Source of the DNA: Bdellovibrionales bacterium
GTDB lineage: Bacteria; Bdellovibrionota; Bdellovibrionia; Bdellovibrionales; JAGQZY01
Reading direction: 5' to 3'
Assembly (NCBI GenBank): GCA_020435205.1
Contig: JAGQZY010000023.1
Coordinates: 1-35,562, forward strand
DNA: 35,562 nucleotides
The number at the start of each line of letters is the position of its first letter. Positions within the stretch are counted from its first letter, which is position 1. A model generated the notes under the pieces. It was not told the origin of the DNA. It saw nothing but the letters and a program-made list of their open reading frames with translations, and ran no database searches. Shown here in pieces: positions 23,279 to 31,812 of the stretch. The position numbers and the translations under genes are program-made.

Positions 23279-24027
23279 AAAAGAAATCCAAACTTGAGGT
23301 TATAGACTTCGTCCTGATATCGATCGATGGACAGGCCAATAAAAATGGGCTTGATATTGTAAGTGGCACCAAAAACGTAGTGAGCACTCCCCACTTTAGC
23401 TCTTTCCTCGCGGCAGGTGTCTGTGACACCTAAACAAGTCGGAGCCGTGGCATCACCACCGGTAAAATCACCGGTTGAAGATACCCAACCGCCACCAAAG
23501 TACATGGAAAAATCGCTAAGCATCATACCAATGGTCAGATCAGCGCCCAAGTTTCGGGTGACAATACCGTTGTCGATGTTGGCGCTTCCTGCATGGCCAA
23601 TCACTGAGAAATTGAGGGGAAAAAACAAAGCCTGATAAAAACTCCAGCGATAGCTTAAGCCATATTTTGAAACCCCGGTGGTTTCATTGAAGGGAATAAA
23701 ATGAAAGAAAATATCGCTATCATTATAAAGCCCTTTTCCAATGGTAAATTTCGGGTAAAAAACTGTGGATGTGGGCGAGCTTGTGTTACCCAGTTTGGAG
23801 ATCTCTTCTACGTCAATAGCTTCAATGGAAAGGCTGACTTCCAAGCCGCCATAGCCCCCCAGAGGATAGGCGTTGGACAAAAATTTATTGCTGGTGCCAA
23901 GGCCTAAGACTTTGAGGGCTCGCACGCGATCATTGGCGTCCAATCCGCGCGGGATTTGAAAATCGGCTGAGGCCTGAAAAGTGAGAAGGGTCAATAACCA
24001 AACCAACATAGAATCCAAGTGTCTCAT
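23275..24027 (-). CDS. Predicted outer-membrane beta-barrel protein of unknown function
   Basis: A protein of 250 residues with a signal peptide (MLVWLLTLLTFQASADF, cleavage near residue 22). The mature part alternates hydrophobic and polar residues with many aromatic residues, and ends in YNLKFGFLF with a C-terminal Phe, as in barrels recognised by BamA. Two cysteines lie in PTCLGVTDTC and may form a loop disulfide. I recognise no family. GGAA lies before the ATG. Its terminus overlaps the rfaE2 gene on the opposite strand, and it is divergent from purD. Confidence 0.6.
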   Translation of the reverse strand: MRHLDSMLVWLLTLLTFQASADFQIPRGLDANDRVRALKVLGLGTSNKFLSNAYPLGGYGGLEVSLSIEAIDVEEISKLGNTSSPTSTVFYPKFTIGKGLYNDSDIFFHFIPFNETTGVSKYGLSYRWSFYQALFFPLNFSVIGHAGSANIDNGIVTRNLGADLTIGMMLSDFSMYFGGGWVSSTGDFTGGDATAPTCLGVTDTCREERAKVGSAHYVFGATYNIKPIFIGLSIDRYQDEVYNLKFGFLF

Positions 24028-24091
24028 AGTTTCCAGTGCCGGTCAGCTCTTTTGGGGGCTTGCACAGGAACACAAAGAATTGGAGCAGCCG

Positions 24092-24120
24092 TTGACCTCT
24101 ACCCACTTTAAGACTAGGCA
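24092..24120 (+). promoter_or_regulatory. Candidate sigma-70 promoter of purD
   Basis: TTGACC (24092-24097), a 17-base spacer and TAGGCA (24115-24120) lie 16 bases before the purD ATG at 24137, which has GAGGTGA as ribosome site. The -35 hexamer is good, the -10 weaker. No PurR site was recognised. Confidence 0.4.
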
Positions 24121-24136
24121 TGGGGTGAGGTGACTT

Positions 24137-25399
24137 ATGAATGTATTAGTCGTTGGCAAGGGTGGCCGAGAACACGCCATTGTACGTGCCCTAAATATAA
24201 GCCCCAGTGTTCAATCCATTCACGCTGTGCCCGGTAACCCCGCTATGGAGAATACCCAGTGTCACGACCTTTCCGTAGCAGACGGCGCTGGCATCGCCAA
24301 GCTTGCCAAAGACAACGACTGTCAATTGGTGATTGTTGGACCTGAAGATCCTCTTGCTGCTGGCCTTGCTGATACCCTTCGCGCTGAGGGTTTATTTGTT
24401 TTTGGTCCTGATCAGGCTGGGGCCCGTTTGGAAGCGAGCAAAGTGGCGGCTAAGGAATTCATGAAAAAGTACTCGGTGCCCACTTCAAACTATCAAAGGG
24501 TGGCGTCGGTGGACGAGGTTGAAAAAGCAATGCCCAACTTCACGCCTCCCTATGTTTTGAAAGCCGATGGCCTTGCTGCTGGTAAGGGAGTGTTCATTTG
24601 CCAAAACCAAGAAGAGTTATTACAAGCGGCCCGGGAGCTCTTTGAGCAAAAGACCTTGGGCTCAGCGGGTGATGAGGCCATTCTTGAACAATTCCAACCC
24701 GGTTATGAAATCAGTTACTTTGTTCTGACCAATGGTGAAGATTTTTGCTCCCTACCTCTCGCTCAAGATCACAAGCGTTTACGAGACAACGACCAGGGGC
24801 CAAATACTGGGGGTATGGGAACGGTCGCTCCAATGCGGATTCCCGCTGTCATGGAAGATCAAATTTTACAAGAAGTCGTCAAGCCCACAGTGCAAGGTCT
24901 TAAACGGGAAGGCTTTGTATACCGTGGAGTTGTCTTTATTGGATTAATGATCACCGATCAGGGGCCCAAAGTGATTGAGTACAATATTCGCTTTGGCGAT
25001 CCAGAAACTCAAGTGCTTTTGCCGTTGATGAGCGGCGACTGGGGTGAGGCTTTTTTAAAAATTGCCAAAGGTGCGATCCCAAAACTCACTTGGAGTTCAG
25101 AAGCTGCCGCTTGCGTGGTGATTGCTGCTGAAAACTATCCAGGATCCCCTGTGAAGGGTGTAGCTATTCAAGGTGAGCCCTTGGCTAGCGGTGACAATCA
25201 ATACTTCCTTCACGCTGGGACAGCTCTGAGTCATGATACTTGGGTTACAGCCGGTGGGCGGGTGCTCAACGCCATTGGTCGGGGTTCCCATTTAAAAGAA
25301 GCCATTGAGCGTGCCTACGATCAAGCCAAAAAAGTGAGCTGGCCTGGCATGCAACTGAGATCTGATATTGGAAAAAAAGCTCTTAAGATTACCAGTTAA
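24137..25399 (+). CDS. purD: Phosphoribosylamine-glycine ligase
   Basis: A protein of 420 residues, the usual length. MNVLVVGKGGREHAIVRALN and HAVPGNPAM mark the N-terminal domain. The ATP-grasp core shows YVLKADGLAAGKGVFICQNQ (about residues 137-156), EQFQPGYEISYFVLTNG, QDHKRLRDNDQGPNTGGMG and IEYNIRFGDPETQVLLPL. PurD joins glycine to phosphoribosylamine in the second step of purine synthesis. It is not next to purH in this window. Its last 11 bases overlap the end of the convergent secreted-protein gene. Confidence 0.97.
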   Translation: MNVLVVGKGGREHAIVRALNISPSVQSIHAVPGNPAMENTQCHDLSVADGAGIAKLAKDNDCQLVIVGPEDPLAAGLADTLRAEGLFVFGPDQAGARLEASKVAAKEFMKKYSVPTSNYQRVASVDEVEKAMPNFTPPYVLKADGLAAGKGVFICQNQEELLQAARELFEQKTLGSAGDEAILEQFQPGYEISYFVLTNGEDFCSLPLAQDHKRLRDNDQGPNTGGMGTVAPMRIPAVMEDQILQEVVKPTVQGLKREGFVYRGVVFIGLMITDQGPKVIEYNIRFGDPETQVLLPLMSGDWGEAFLKIAKGAIPKLTWSSEAAACVVIAAENYPGSPVKGVAIQGEPLASGDNQYFLHAGTALSHDTWVTAGGRVLNAIGRGSHLKEAIERAYDQAKKVSWPGMQLRSDIGKKALKITS

Positions 25400-25997
25400 C
25401 TTGGAAGTTAACCATTTGTTGAGTGCCTTGAGACTGGCTCTTGTGAGAAAGAGCAATCTTAGAATTTTCAGAAAGCTTTTCTTCGATGACAACATTGAGA
25501 GCGCCTTCGTTGCCAAGATACTCAACTCGTGAGTCCACTAAACCTTTGTAGCTAAGCTTAGCTCGACCTTGGAGAGCTTGAACTTGGAAATCGATTTTGT
25601 GTTCAATGGCTTTATTTTGGCCCGGTTTTTTTTCACCTTTAATAGCCATTCCCATTTTAGTGTTTTGTTGAACAGAAGAAACTGTTTTTCCAAAAACACT
25701 TTTTTGCATGAAATGTGACTTCATTAATGAGGAAGCTGTCTTGCTAAAAATCTTTTGTTTCATCAAATCAGCATTACCGTCGGCGCTTTTATCCAGAGGA
25801 ATCACTTTCTTAAGATCGTCAGAAGAAATGATTTGTCGACCTTGTACAGAGTGGTGTGCGCTCAAATCAAGCTCATGAGTCGATTGAGCCTTTTCTGCTT
25901 GGGGAGCGAAATTCTTGCTGCGAAAAGCAATACTAGCCTGGGCCTGGAAGGCTCCTAGGAAAATCACTAAAATGGCTAGTTTGGCTAAGATTTTCAT
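25389..25997 (-). CDS. Secreted protein of unknown function
   Basis: A protein of 202 residues with a signal peptide (MKILAKLAILVIFLGAFQAQ, cleavage after ASA near residue 23). The mature part is Lys/Gln/Ser-rich, with a C-terminal stretch of beta-like repeats (VEYLGNEGALNVVIEEKLS and KIALSHKSQSQGTQQMVNFQ) ending in VNW. An AAGGGAG ribosome site supports the second of two tandem ATGs (25997); the frame is open to 26075, but the extra residues look non-coding. No family is recognised. Confidence 0.65.
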   Translation of the reverse strand: MKILAKLAILVIFLGAFQAQASIAFRSKNFAPQAEKAQSTHELDLSAHHSVQGRQIISSDDLKKVIPLDKSADGNADLMKQKIFSKTASSLMKSHFMQKSVFGKTVSSVQQNTKMGMAIKGEKKPGQNKAIEHKIDFQVQALQGRAKLSYKGLVDSRVEYLGNEGALNVVIEEKLSENSKIALSHKSQSQGTQQMVNFQVNW

Positions 25998-26228
25998 CAT
26001 TTCTCCCTTTATGCCTTTATACTGAGCAAGAAGTGGGCCAGGAAGGCTCCATTTCTTTGCATTTGGTCGTATCAAGGTGGGTAAGAATTCCTACAAAATT
26101 GACAGCTGTCGGGATGCTAGCAAAGTTTTCCCATAAACGTTTCATATTGAGACAGGATCATCTCAAATGTACTTTAGAAGGGGCTTTGCTGGCTTGACTT
26201 TTGATTCATCCACGGGAAATTTAGGGCT

Positions 26229-26873
26229 ATGAAGTACTGGATTTTTGATTTCGATGGAACTTTAGTCAACACGGAGGGCTTTTTTGACCAATGCTTTGGC
26301 TATGCCCTTGAACCCTTTGGCCATAAAATTGATTCATCTTACATTGAGACGATTCGGCACGTTCATCCCTTAAATATCTTTGACGGTCTTCTTGGTAAAA
26401 ATGATGCCCAAATTGCCCTCAAGCGCTTAGCAGAGAAAGGTGAAGAAGTGGCTGATCATATGAAACCCTTTGCTGGTATTGAGGAGGTTTTAAAAACACT
26501 CAGTTCTGAAAATGTGGGTTTAGCTATTTGGACAGGCCGAGACGCCGCTTCTGCACGAAAAATTTTACAAAAGACCAACTTAGATAATTACTTTGAAATG
26601 TTGATCAGCGGAACTTGCGTAGAGAATAACAAACCCAATCAAGAAGGACTTTTGCGAATTGTCCGATCTTTTGGTGGCCCGCAGGATCACCATGTTATGG
26701 TTGGAGACCATCACCATGACGTCGAGCCGGCTAAAGAGATGGGATGTGTCAGTGTCCACGCACGCTGGAAGGACAACCCTCATGAGCTGCCAGAGCACAT
26801 AAAAGCAGACCACCAATTTGATTCGGTGGCCGCTTTCCATGAATGGATTTTGAAACAGTTAAAAGACGACTAA
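26229..26873 (+). CDS. HAD-family phosphatase, phosphoglycolate-phosphatase-like
   Basis: A protein of 214 residues. Motif I is IFDFDGTLVNTEGFFDQCFG (nucleophile Asp near residue 8), motif II is LAIWTGRDAAS (Thr), motif III has Lys in ENNKPNQEGL, and motif IV is VMVGDHHHDVEPAKEMG. These are the four haloacid dehalogenase blocks. The helical cap between residues 20 and 80 is of the C1 type. The substrate is not determined. No good ribosome site precedes the ATG. Its end overlaps the response regulator gene on the other strand by four bases. Confidence 0.85.
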   Translation: MKYWIFDFDGTLVNTEGFFDQCFGYALEPFGHKIDSSYIETIRHVHPLNIFDGLLGKNDAQIALKRLAEKGEEVADHMKPFAGIEEVLKTLSSENVGLAIWTGRDAASARKILQKTNLDNYFEMLISGTCVENNKPNQEGLLRIVRSFGGPQDHHVMVGDHHHDVEPAKEMGCVSVHARWKDNPHELPEHIKADHQFDSVAAFHEWILKQLKDD

Positions 26874-28270
26874 ATAGAAACTTCGTCTTGGCGAAGTCCC
26901 TTTTTCTTTATTTTTTCCACAAGCGTGGTTCGATTGAGACGAAGGAGGATAGCCGCTTGGTTGCGATTCCATCCAGTTTTATTGAGAGCATTAAGAATCA
27001 ACTGGTTTTCATAAGCGGAAACCGCTGAGTTGAAATCGATGCCATCATCGGGAATATCTTCCGGGAGATGATTGAAATATTGCGAAGTTTGATTTTCATC
27101 AAAATGAGAAGGGATATCAGACAGTTCAATCATGCCCTCTTTTTTAAGAATACTGACCCTTTCTACAAAGTTTTCTAGCTCACGGATGTTGCCGGGCCAA
27201 CTGTAATTGGAGAGGCGATCCAAGGCGAGAGGATGAATGCCAGTGATATGGTTTCCTTTGGTACTATTAAACTTGTGAATGAAATGTTGAAAGAGCAAAG
27301 GAATGTCGCTCTTGCGTTCGCGCAGAGCAGGAATCTTAATAGGGATGACATTCAGTCTGTAAAAAAGATCTTCGCGAAAACGTCCCTCTTTCACGGCCTT
27401 GGTGAGATCAATATTGGTGGCAGCTATGATTCTGACATCCGATTCGATAGTTTTAGCACTGCCAACGGGTTCAAAACGCTTTTCTTGTAAAACCCTCAAA
27501 AGTTTGACTTGCAGATTCGGACTCAAGTCTCCAATTTCATCAAGGAAAAGGGTTCCTTGGTTAGCCAGTTCAAAACGCCCCTGACGGTTACTGATGGCAC
27601 CAGTAAAAGCACCTTTAACATGGCCAAATAGTTCGCTTTCAAGAAGTTCACTAGGGATGGCACCACAGTTGATGGGAATGAAGGGCTTATTATTGCGACC
27701 AGAATTATAGTGAATCGCTTTAGCAATAAGTTCTTTACCAGTTCCACTTTCCCCGGTGACCAAAATTGTGGAGTCCGTGTCGGCCACTTTCTCAATCATG
27801 GAGAGAACCTTTTGAATGGCTTCCGAGTTTCCAATAATATTGTCAAATTGATAGCGGTTTTGTAGTTGATTCTTAAGTTCATGGTTTTCAAAAACAAGTT
27901 TTTTGTGAGATAGGGCCTTCTCAGCTAGAGAAACAAGTTCCTCAATATTAAAAGGTTTTGTCATGAAATGATAGGCGCCCATCTTGGTAGCCTTGACGGC
28001 AACATCGATGCTGGCAAAACCTGTAAGTACGATCACGGGAATATCGTTGTACTTTTGTTTGAGAGTGCTTAATAGTTCTATTCCATCGCCGTCAGGAAGC
28101 TTAACATCAACAATAGCCAATTCCATTTCGGAATTGGAGGTGATCACGGATTCGGCCTCTTTAATATTGGCCGTTGTAATCACTTTATAATTGCGGCGAG
28201 AAAAGATTCTGAAAAGGGCGGCTCTTAATGTGGGCTCATCATCGACAACTAGAATCTTTGGGCTGATCAT
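26870..28270 (-). CDS. Sigma-54-dependent response regulator (NtrC family)
   Basis: A protein of 466 residues. Residues 1-120 are a receiver with ILVVDDEPTLRAALFRIFS, the phosphoacceptor Asp in LAIVDVKLPDGDG, and VIVLTGFASIDVAVKATKM. The AAA+ domain (about 140-375) shows Walker A TGESGTGKE, the sigma-54-contact GAFTGA motif, GTLFLDEIGDLSPNLQVKLL and RVLQEKRFEPVGS. The C-terminal Fis-type helix-turn-helix is NALNKTGWNRNQAAILLRLN with RTTLVEKIKKKG. It should activate sigma-54 promoters, possibly including the one before flgF. GGAAGGAAG supports the ATG at 28270. Confidence 0.93.
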   Translation of the reverse strand: MISPKILVVDDEPTLRAALFRIFSRRNYKVITTANIKEAESVITSNSEMELAIVDVKLPDGDGIELLSTLKQKYNDIPVIVLTGFASIDVAVKATKMGAYHFMTKPFNIEELVSLAEKALSHKKLVFENHELKNQLQNRYQFDNIIGNSEAIQKVLSMIEKVADTDSTILVTGESGTGKELIAKAIHYNSGRNNKPFIPINCGAIPSELLESELFGHVKGAFTGAISNRQGRFELANQGTLFLDEIGDLSPNLQVKLLRVLQEKRFEPVGSAKTIESDVRIIAATNIDLTKAVKEGRFREDLFYRLNVIPIKIPALRERKSDIPLLFQHFIHKFNSTKGNHITGIHPLALDRLSNYSWPGNIRELENFVERVSILKKEGMIELSDIPSHFDENQTSQYFNHLPEDIPDDGIDFNSAVSAYENQLILNALNKTGWNRNQAAILLRLNRTTLVEKIKKKGLRQDEVSI

Positions 28271-28292
28271 GGACTTCCTTCCGTGGATGGTT

Positions 28293-28311
28293 CTGTTCAA
28301 TCGTTGAACAG
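28293..28311. promoter_or_regulatory. Perfect dyad in the response regulator leader
   Basis: CTGTTCAA-TCG-TTGAACAG is an exact eight-base inverted repeat, 23 bases upstream of the response regulator start codon on the minus strand. It lies downstream of the predicted transcription start. It may be an operator or an RNA hairpin. No second copy is present in the window. Confidence 0.5.
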
Positions 28312-28332
28312 TTGCGCGTTCTGCTTAATTTC

Positions 28333-28361
28333 AGACTAGGTGAACATTTTGACAGTGTCAA
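28333..28361 (-). promoter_or_regulatory. Candidate sigma-70 promoter of the response regulator gene
   Basis: On the minus strand TTGACA (28361-28356), a 17-base spacer and TAGTCT (28338-28333) form a promoter with a perfect -35. The -35 is embedded in the palindrome TTGACA-C-TGTCAA (28349-28361), so a dimeric protein could bind across it. It lies between the kinase stop and the regulator start, so the regulator can be transcribed separately. Confidence 0.5.
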
Positions 28362-28371
28362 TTTTTTGAGG

Positions 28372-30264
28372 TCAGTGAGTCACTTCTTTGGACTGCACTT
28401 CTGGCCTGGGAAAGCGGACCTTGAAGCTTAAAAATCCCTCATTATCCGTACTTACCTCAATTCGCCCTTTGTGCTCCTTGACTATTTGTAAGGCTAGCGT
28501 GAGTCCTAAGCCGGGGTTGGTCTCGGGGTCTTTGGTCGTAAAGAGGGGGTCAAAAATTTTGTGTTTTATTGTTTCGTCAACACCAAGACCGTTGTCACGA
28601 ATTTCAATTTCGACGGCCTCGCTAGACTCCCGTAGAGTGAGGAAGATTAACCCCTGAAAGCCTTTACGATCCCGTCTCTTCTCCAGCAATGATTCTTGGG
28701 CGTTTTGCAAGATATTTCGAATGGCATGAGCAAGCAGATTAAAGCGTCCCAAGTAAGGAACTTCTTTTTGTTGATGATCAAATTGAATTTGAATTCCAAT
28801 GGCTCTTGTTTTGAGTTCAGTAATCTTAATGGCTTGTTCAACGACCTCAACAAGGTTAATAATTTCAGGATCTTTTTGATAAGCTTTCCGTGAGAAGCCT
28901 AAAAGGTTCTGCACAATCGTCTTACACTTTTGCACGCCTTTTTCAATTTCCAAAATATCTTTAAAATAGTCTTCATTGCCAGTCAGATCCATTTGCATAA
29001 GCTGAATAAAATTTAACATGCCACCAATAGGATTGTTAAGTTCGTGAGCGATGCTGCTGCTAATGGTCCCTAGTTCTGCCATTTTAGCAGTTTCTATAAC
29101 CTGTCTTTGCAAATTGAGATCTTGAGTGATGTCTCGATACATTTGAAAGTAAAGATCCTGACTGCCATCGCCGAGATTGTTGCTATAGACATCAAAGACT
29201 TCAGAGTTTGCGCCGGGAGATGGGTTGCGAAGTTGAAACAGCTGTCCTCGTTGGCACCCCTCACAAGGTTTGTCTCGCCGAAAAAGAACTCCATAACACT
29301 TTTGTCCAAGATGACTCGATTCACTTTCCCCAATTTTATTAATAAAGCTCGAGTTGACTCGAAGAATATTATAGTCCTTGTCAGTCAGGCAAATGGGGTC
29401 AGAGATGGCGTCAAATGTAGCTTCCCACTGGCGCTTGAGTTCTTGGCTATGTTGATACTCAAAGGTTCTCTTGATCGACAATGAAACAGCTTCAGCCACT
29501 TGCCCTAAGAATTTTTTTGTGGATGGTGAAAAAGACTTTTCTGAGGCAGAGAAAAAATAAAGATGACCAAAATCTTCTTTGCCAGATTTCAAGGTTACTT
29601 TGTAATGATTGACGGCGTCGGTGCGCTCGTGAACATTGCTTTGCGAAGGGCGACGAATATTCACCCAAGCAATGGAGAATTCATCTTTAAGGGCGCTGGT
29701 GAGTCCCATTTCAATTTCACTAATGGAGTGCGCACGGTAAATTTGTACCAGAGTTTTTTTCAAAATATTTAATCTCTTTTCGGCGGAAGCATTTTTTTTG
29801 CGTGACTGTTCAAGCTGTTGCTGTCGTTCCTCCACGGACCTCTCCAGCTGAATGGTTAAACGCTTAAGCTCCTCGTTTTTTTCATTGACGAGTTCGGCTA
29901 ATTTTTCAGACTGCTCTAACTCGTAGTAGTGGCTAAAACCTTCTTGAAAGCAGTCTTGTAATTCGTCCTTGTCAGCAAAGGATCGAATGCGGAAGGGGTG
30001 CAGCAGATTATGGATTTCTGCTAATTGCAGAGCGTCCAGGTCATGGTGGAGAATGATAATTTGTTTCCTTGGATTTTTTCGTTTTTCCTTAAGTAAAAGA
30101 GTGATCAGCTCTTTGTAGTTGCCGGGGCGGCAGTGCACGCCTAGCACGGACGGGTTTGAGGATTCCAGGTACTGGGCTGCTGAGCTAAAATCCACTGTGT
30201 CGATACCGGCTTCTGCTAGGCCAATATCGGCGTTGGTGATCATGACCGCATTGGAAATTAGCAT
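28372..30264 (-). CDS. Soluble hybrid sensor histidine kinase with a pseudo-receiver and PAS domain
   Basis: A protein of about 630 residues. Residues 1-110 resemble a receiver fold, but the expected phosphoacceptor position reads GVHCRPGN, without Asp. A coiled coil (about 105-165, ESVEERQQQLEQSRKKN-like) follows, then a GAF-like region (165-285) and a PAS domain (about 290-405) with a cysteine cluster KCYGVLFRRDKPCEGCQRGQ. The kinase core has the H box SSSIAHELNNPIGGMLNFIQ, N box NILQNAQESL, DNGLGVDE and FTTKDPETNPGLGLTLALQI. No membrane segment is seen, so it is cytoplasmic. The start is uncertain (ATG 30264; TTG 30309 also possible). It probably pairs with the regulator downstream. Confidence 0.85.
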   Translation of the reverse strand: MLISNAVMITNADIGLAEAGIDTVDFSSAAQYLESSNPSVLGVHCRPGNYKELITLLLKEKRKNPRKQIIILHHDLDALQLAEIHNLLHPFRIRSFADKDELQDCFQEGFSHYYELEQSEKLAELVNEKNEELKRLTIQLERSVEERQQQLEQSRKKNASAEKRLNILKKTLVQIYRAHSISEIEMGLTSALKDEFSIAWVNIRRPSQSNVHERTDAVNHYKVTLKSGKEDFGHLYFFSASEKSFSPSTKKFLGQVAEAVSLSIKRTFEYQHSQELKRQWEATFDAISDPICLTDKDYNILRVNSSFINKIGESESSHLGQKCYGVLFRRDKPCEGCQRGQLFQLRNPSPGANSEVFDVYSNNLGDGSQDLYFQMYRDITQDLNLQRQVIETAKMAELGTISSSIAHELNNPIGGMLNFIQLMQMDLTGNEDYFKDILEIEKGVQKCKTIVQNLLGFSRKAYQKDPEIINLVEVVEQAIKITELKTRAIGIQIQFDHQQKEVPYLGRFNLLAHAIRNILQNAQESLLEKRRDRKGFQGLIFLTLRESSEAVEIEIRDNGLGVDETIKHKIFDPLFTTKDPETNPGLGLTLALQIVKEHKGRIEVSTDNEGFLSFKVRFPRPEVQSKEVTH

Positions 30265-30386
30265 GTTTGGCCCGCCCGGGTCTGCAGGGAGGGGTGTCTC
30301 TGGCGCCAATAAGAAAAACCCATGCTTTTATGCTGACATAGAGGATGTGTATTTTCAACAACACAACCCCCCTTGGGCGGGGCACA

Positions 30387-30415
30387 GGTTGCTTTTTCCC
30401 CTCCTAGACATTAAA
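30387..30415 (+). promoter_or_regulatory. Candidate sigma-70 promoter of glmU-glmS
   Basis: TTGCTT (30387-30392), 17 bases and TAAAAC (30410-30415) lie 27 bases before the glmU ATG. Both hexamers are moderate. The region upstream, 30310-30386, separates glmU from the divergent histidine kinase gene and holds a short C/G-rich stretch but no recognised site. Confidence 0.35.
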
Positions 30416-30441
30416 ACCTGGCCTTTGCCCAAGGAGTGAAA

Positions 30442-31812
30442 ATGGCTGAGCTTTCCGCAATCGTCCTCGCCGCAGGAAAAGGCACTCGCATGAAGAGCCC
30501 ATTACCCAAAGTTTTACATCCGGTGGCTGGTGTGCCCATGATTCAGCGGGTCCTCCGTGCTGCCAAAAATTGTGATGTGCAAGAGTTGAGAGTGGTGGTG
30601 GGTTATGGTGAAGCCCTTATCCGCCAGCTGCTGGAACCTCAAGGTGTGATTTGCTGCAAACAGCAAGAGCAAAAGGGAACTGCCGATGCTGTAGCTGCTG
30701 CGGACCCAGCTTCCATGAGTGAACACATTTTGATTGTGAATGGTGACCACCCCTTATTGACCGGGCGTCAACTCAAGAAATGTTATGAGCAATTTGTTGC
30801 TAACAACTGTGCCTTGGCGGTGGTGACAGCGTGTTTGGAAAAGCCAGCCTCATTGGGTCGAATTGTTCGGCACCAAGGAGAGATTAAAGCCATTGTCGAG
30901 GTTAAAGACGCTTCTGCGGCCACTCTCGAGATCAACGAAGTGAACACGGGCATCTATTTTGCCAAACGAGAAACTATCGAAGCCTATTTGCCACAAATCA
31001 AGCCCCATAACCAACAGAAAGAATATTACTTCACGGATATGGTTTCCCTTTGTTTAGAGAGCGGCGAAAAGGTTATGGCCATTGAAGGAGAGCCAGCGAT
31101 GGCTTTTGGGGTCAACAGCCAAAGAGAGCTGGCCCTTGCTGGCAAGGCTCTTTTTCGCGAAAAGGCCTTTCAGCTGATGGATGATGGTGTAGTGATCATT
31201 GATCCAGAAAACACCTACATTGAGGAGACTGTACAAGTGGGTGAGGGCAGCGTGATTTATCCTGGTACTTATCTAAAAGGAAGCACGCGTTTAGATTCGT
31301 TCTGTGTGGTCGAACCGAACTGTTTTATTCAAGACAGTGTTGTTGGTCAAAGTGTCCAAGTGCGCATGGGTTCCCACCTGGAAAAAGCCAAGGTTGATAA
31401 AAATGTTGTCCTTGGTCCCTATGCACGGCTGCGGCCCGATACCGAAATTGGTGAGGGAGCTCGTATAGGTAACTTTGTCGAAATGAAAAAAGTGAAGTTT
31501 GGCGCAGGATCAAAGGCGAACCATTTGGCCTACCTTGGAGATGCTGAAGTGGGGACGAACACCAATATTGGCTGTGGTGTCATCACATGTAACTATGCTG
31601 CGGACAAAAAGAAATACAAAACCAAAATTGGCAATGATGTTTTTGTCGGAAGTGATAGTCAGTTGGTGGCTCCTGTTGAAGTGGGCGACTCTTCTATCGT
31701 AGCCTCGGGATCGACCCTTACTAAAAATGTTCCTGAGGGTGCGTTGGCGATTGCTCGATCTCGTCAAGAAAACAAAGAAGGCTATGCCGAAAAATTTAGA
31801 GGAAAAGATTAA
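30442..31812 (+). CDS. glmU: Bifunctional GlcNAc-1-P uridylyltransferase / GlcN-1-P acetyltransferase
   Basis: A protein of 456 residues, full length. The uridylyltransferase domain shows VLAAGKGTRMKSPLPKVLHP (about residues 8-27), QEQKGTADAVAAADPAS, IVNGDHPLL and IVEVKDASAATLEINEVNTG. The left-handed beta-helix domain shows GPYARLRPDTEIGEGARIGN, FVEMKKVKFGAGSKANHLAY and LGDAEVGTNTNIGCGVITCN. It makes UDP-GlcNAc for peptidoglycan and LPS. AAGGAG lies five bases before the ATG at 30442; a GTG two codons upstream overlaps that site. It overlaps glmS by one base (TAATG), so both steps of amino-sugar supply are coupled. Confidence 0.97.
   Translation: MAELSAIVLAAGKGTRMKSPLPKVLHPVAGVPMIQRVLRAAKNCDVQELRVVVGYGEALIRQLLEPQGVICCKQQEQKGTADAVAAADPASMSEHILIVNGDHPLLTGRQLKKCYEQFVANNCALAVVTACLEKPASLGRIVRHQGEIKAIVEVKDASAATLEINEVNTGIYFAKRETIEAYLPQIKPHNQQKEYYFTDMVSLCLESGEKVMAIEGEPAMAFGVNSQRELALAGKALFREKAFQLMDDGVVIIDPENTYIEETVQVGEGSVIYPGTYLKGSTRLDSFCVVEPNCFIQDSVVGQSVQVRMGSHLEKAKVDKNVVLGPYARLRPDTEIGEGARIGNFVEMKKVKFGAGSKANHLAYLGDAEVGTNTNIGCGVITCNYAADKKKYKTKIGNDVFVGSDSQLVAPVEVGDSSIVASGSTLTKNVPEGALAIARSRQENKEGYAEKFRGKD

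Noticed and set aside
30377-30392. A possible sigma-54 site before glmU in the GGCACAGGTTGC stretch.
   Set aside because: The spacing between the GGCAC and TTGC parts is too short for a -24/-12 pair.
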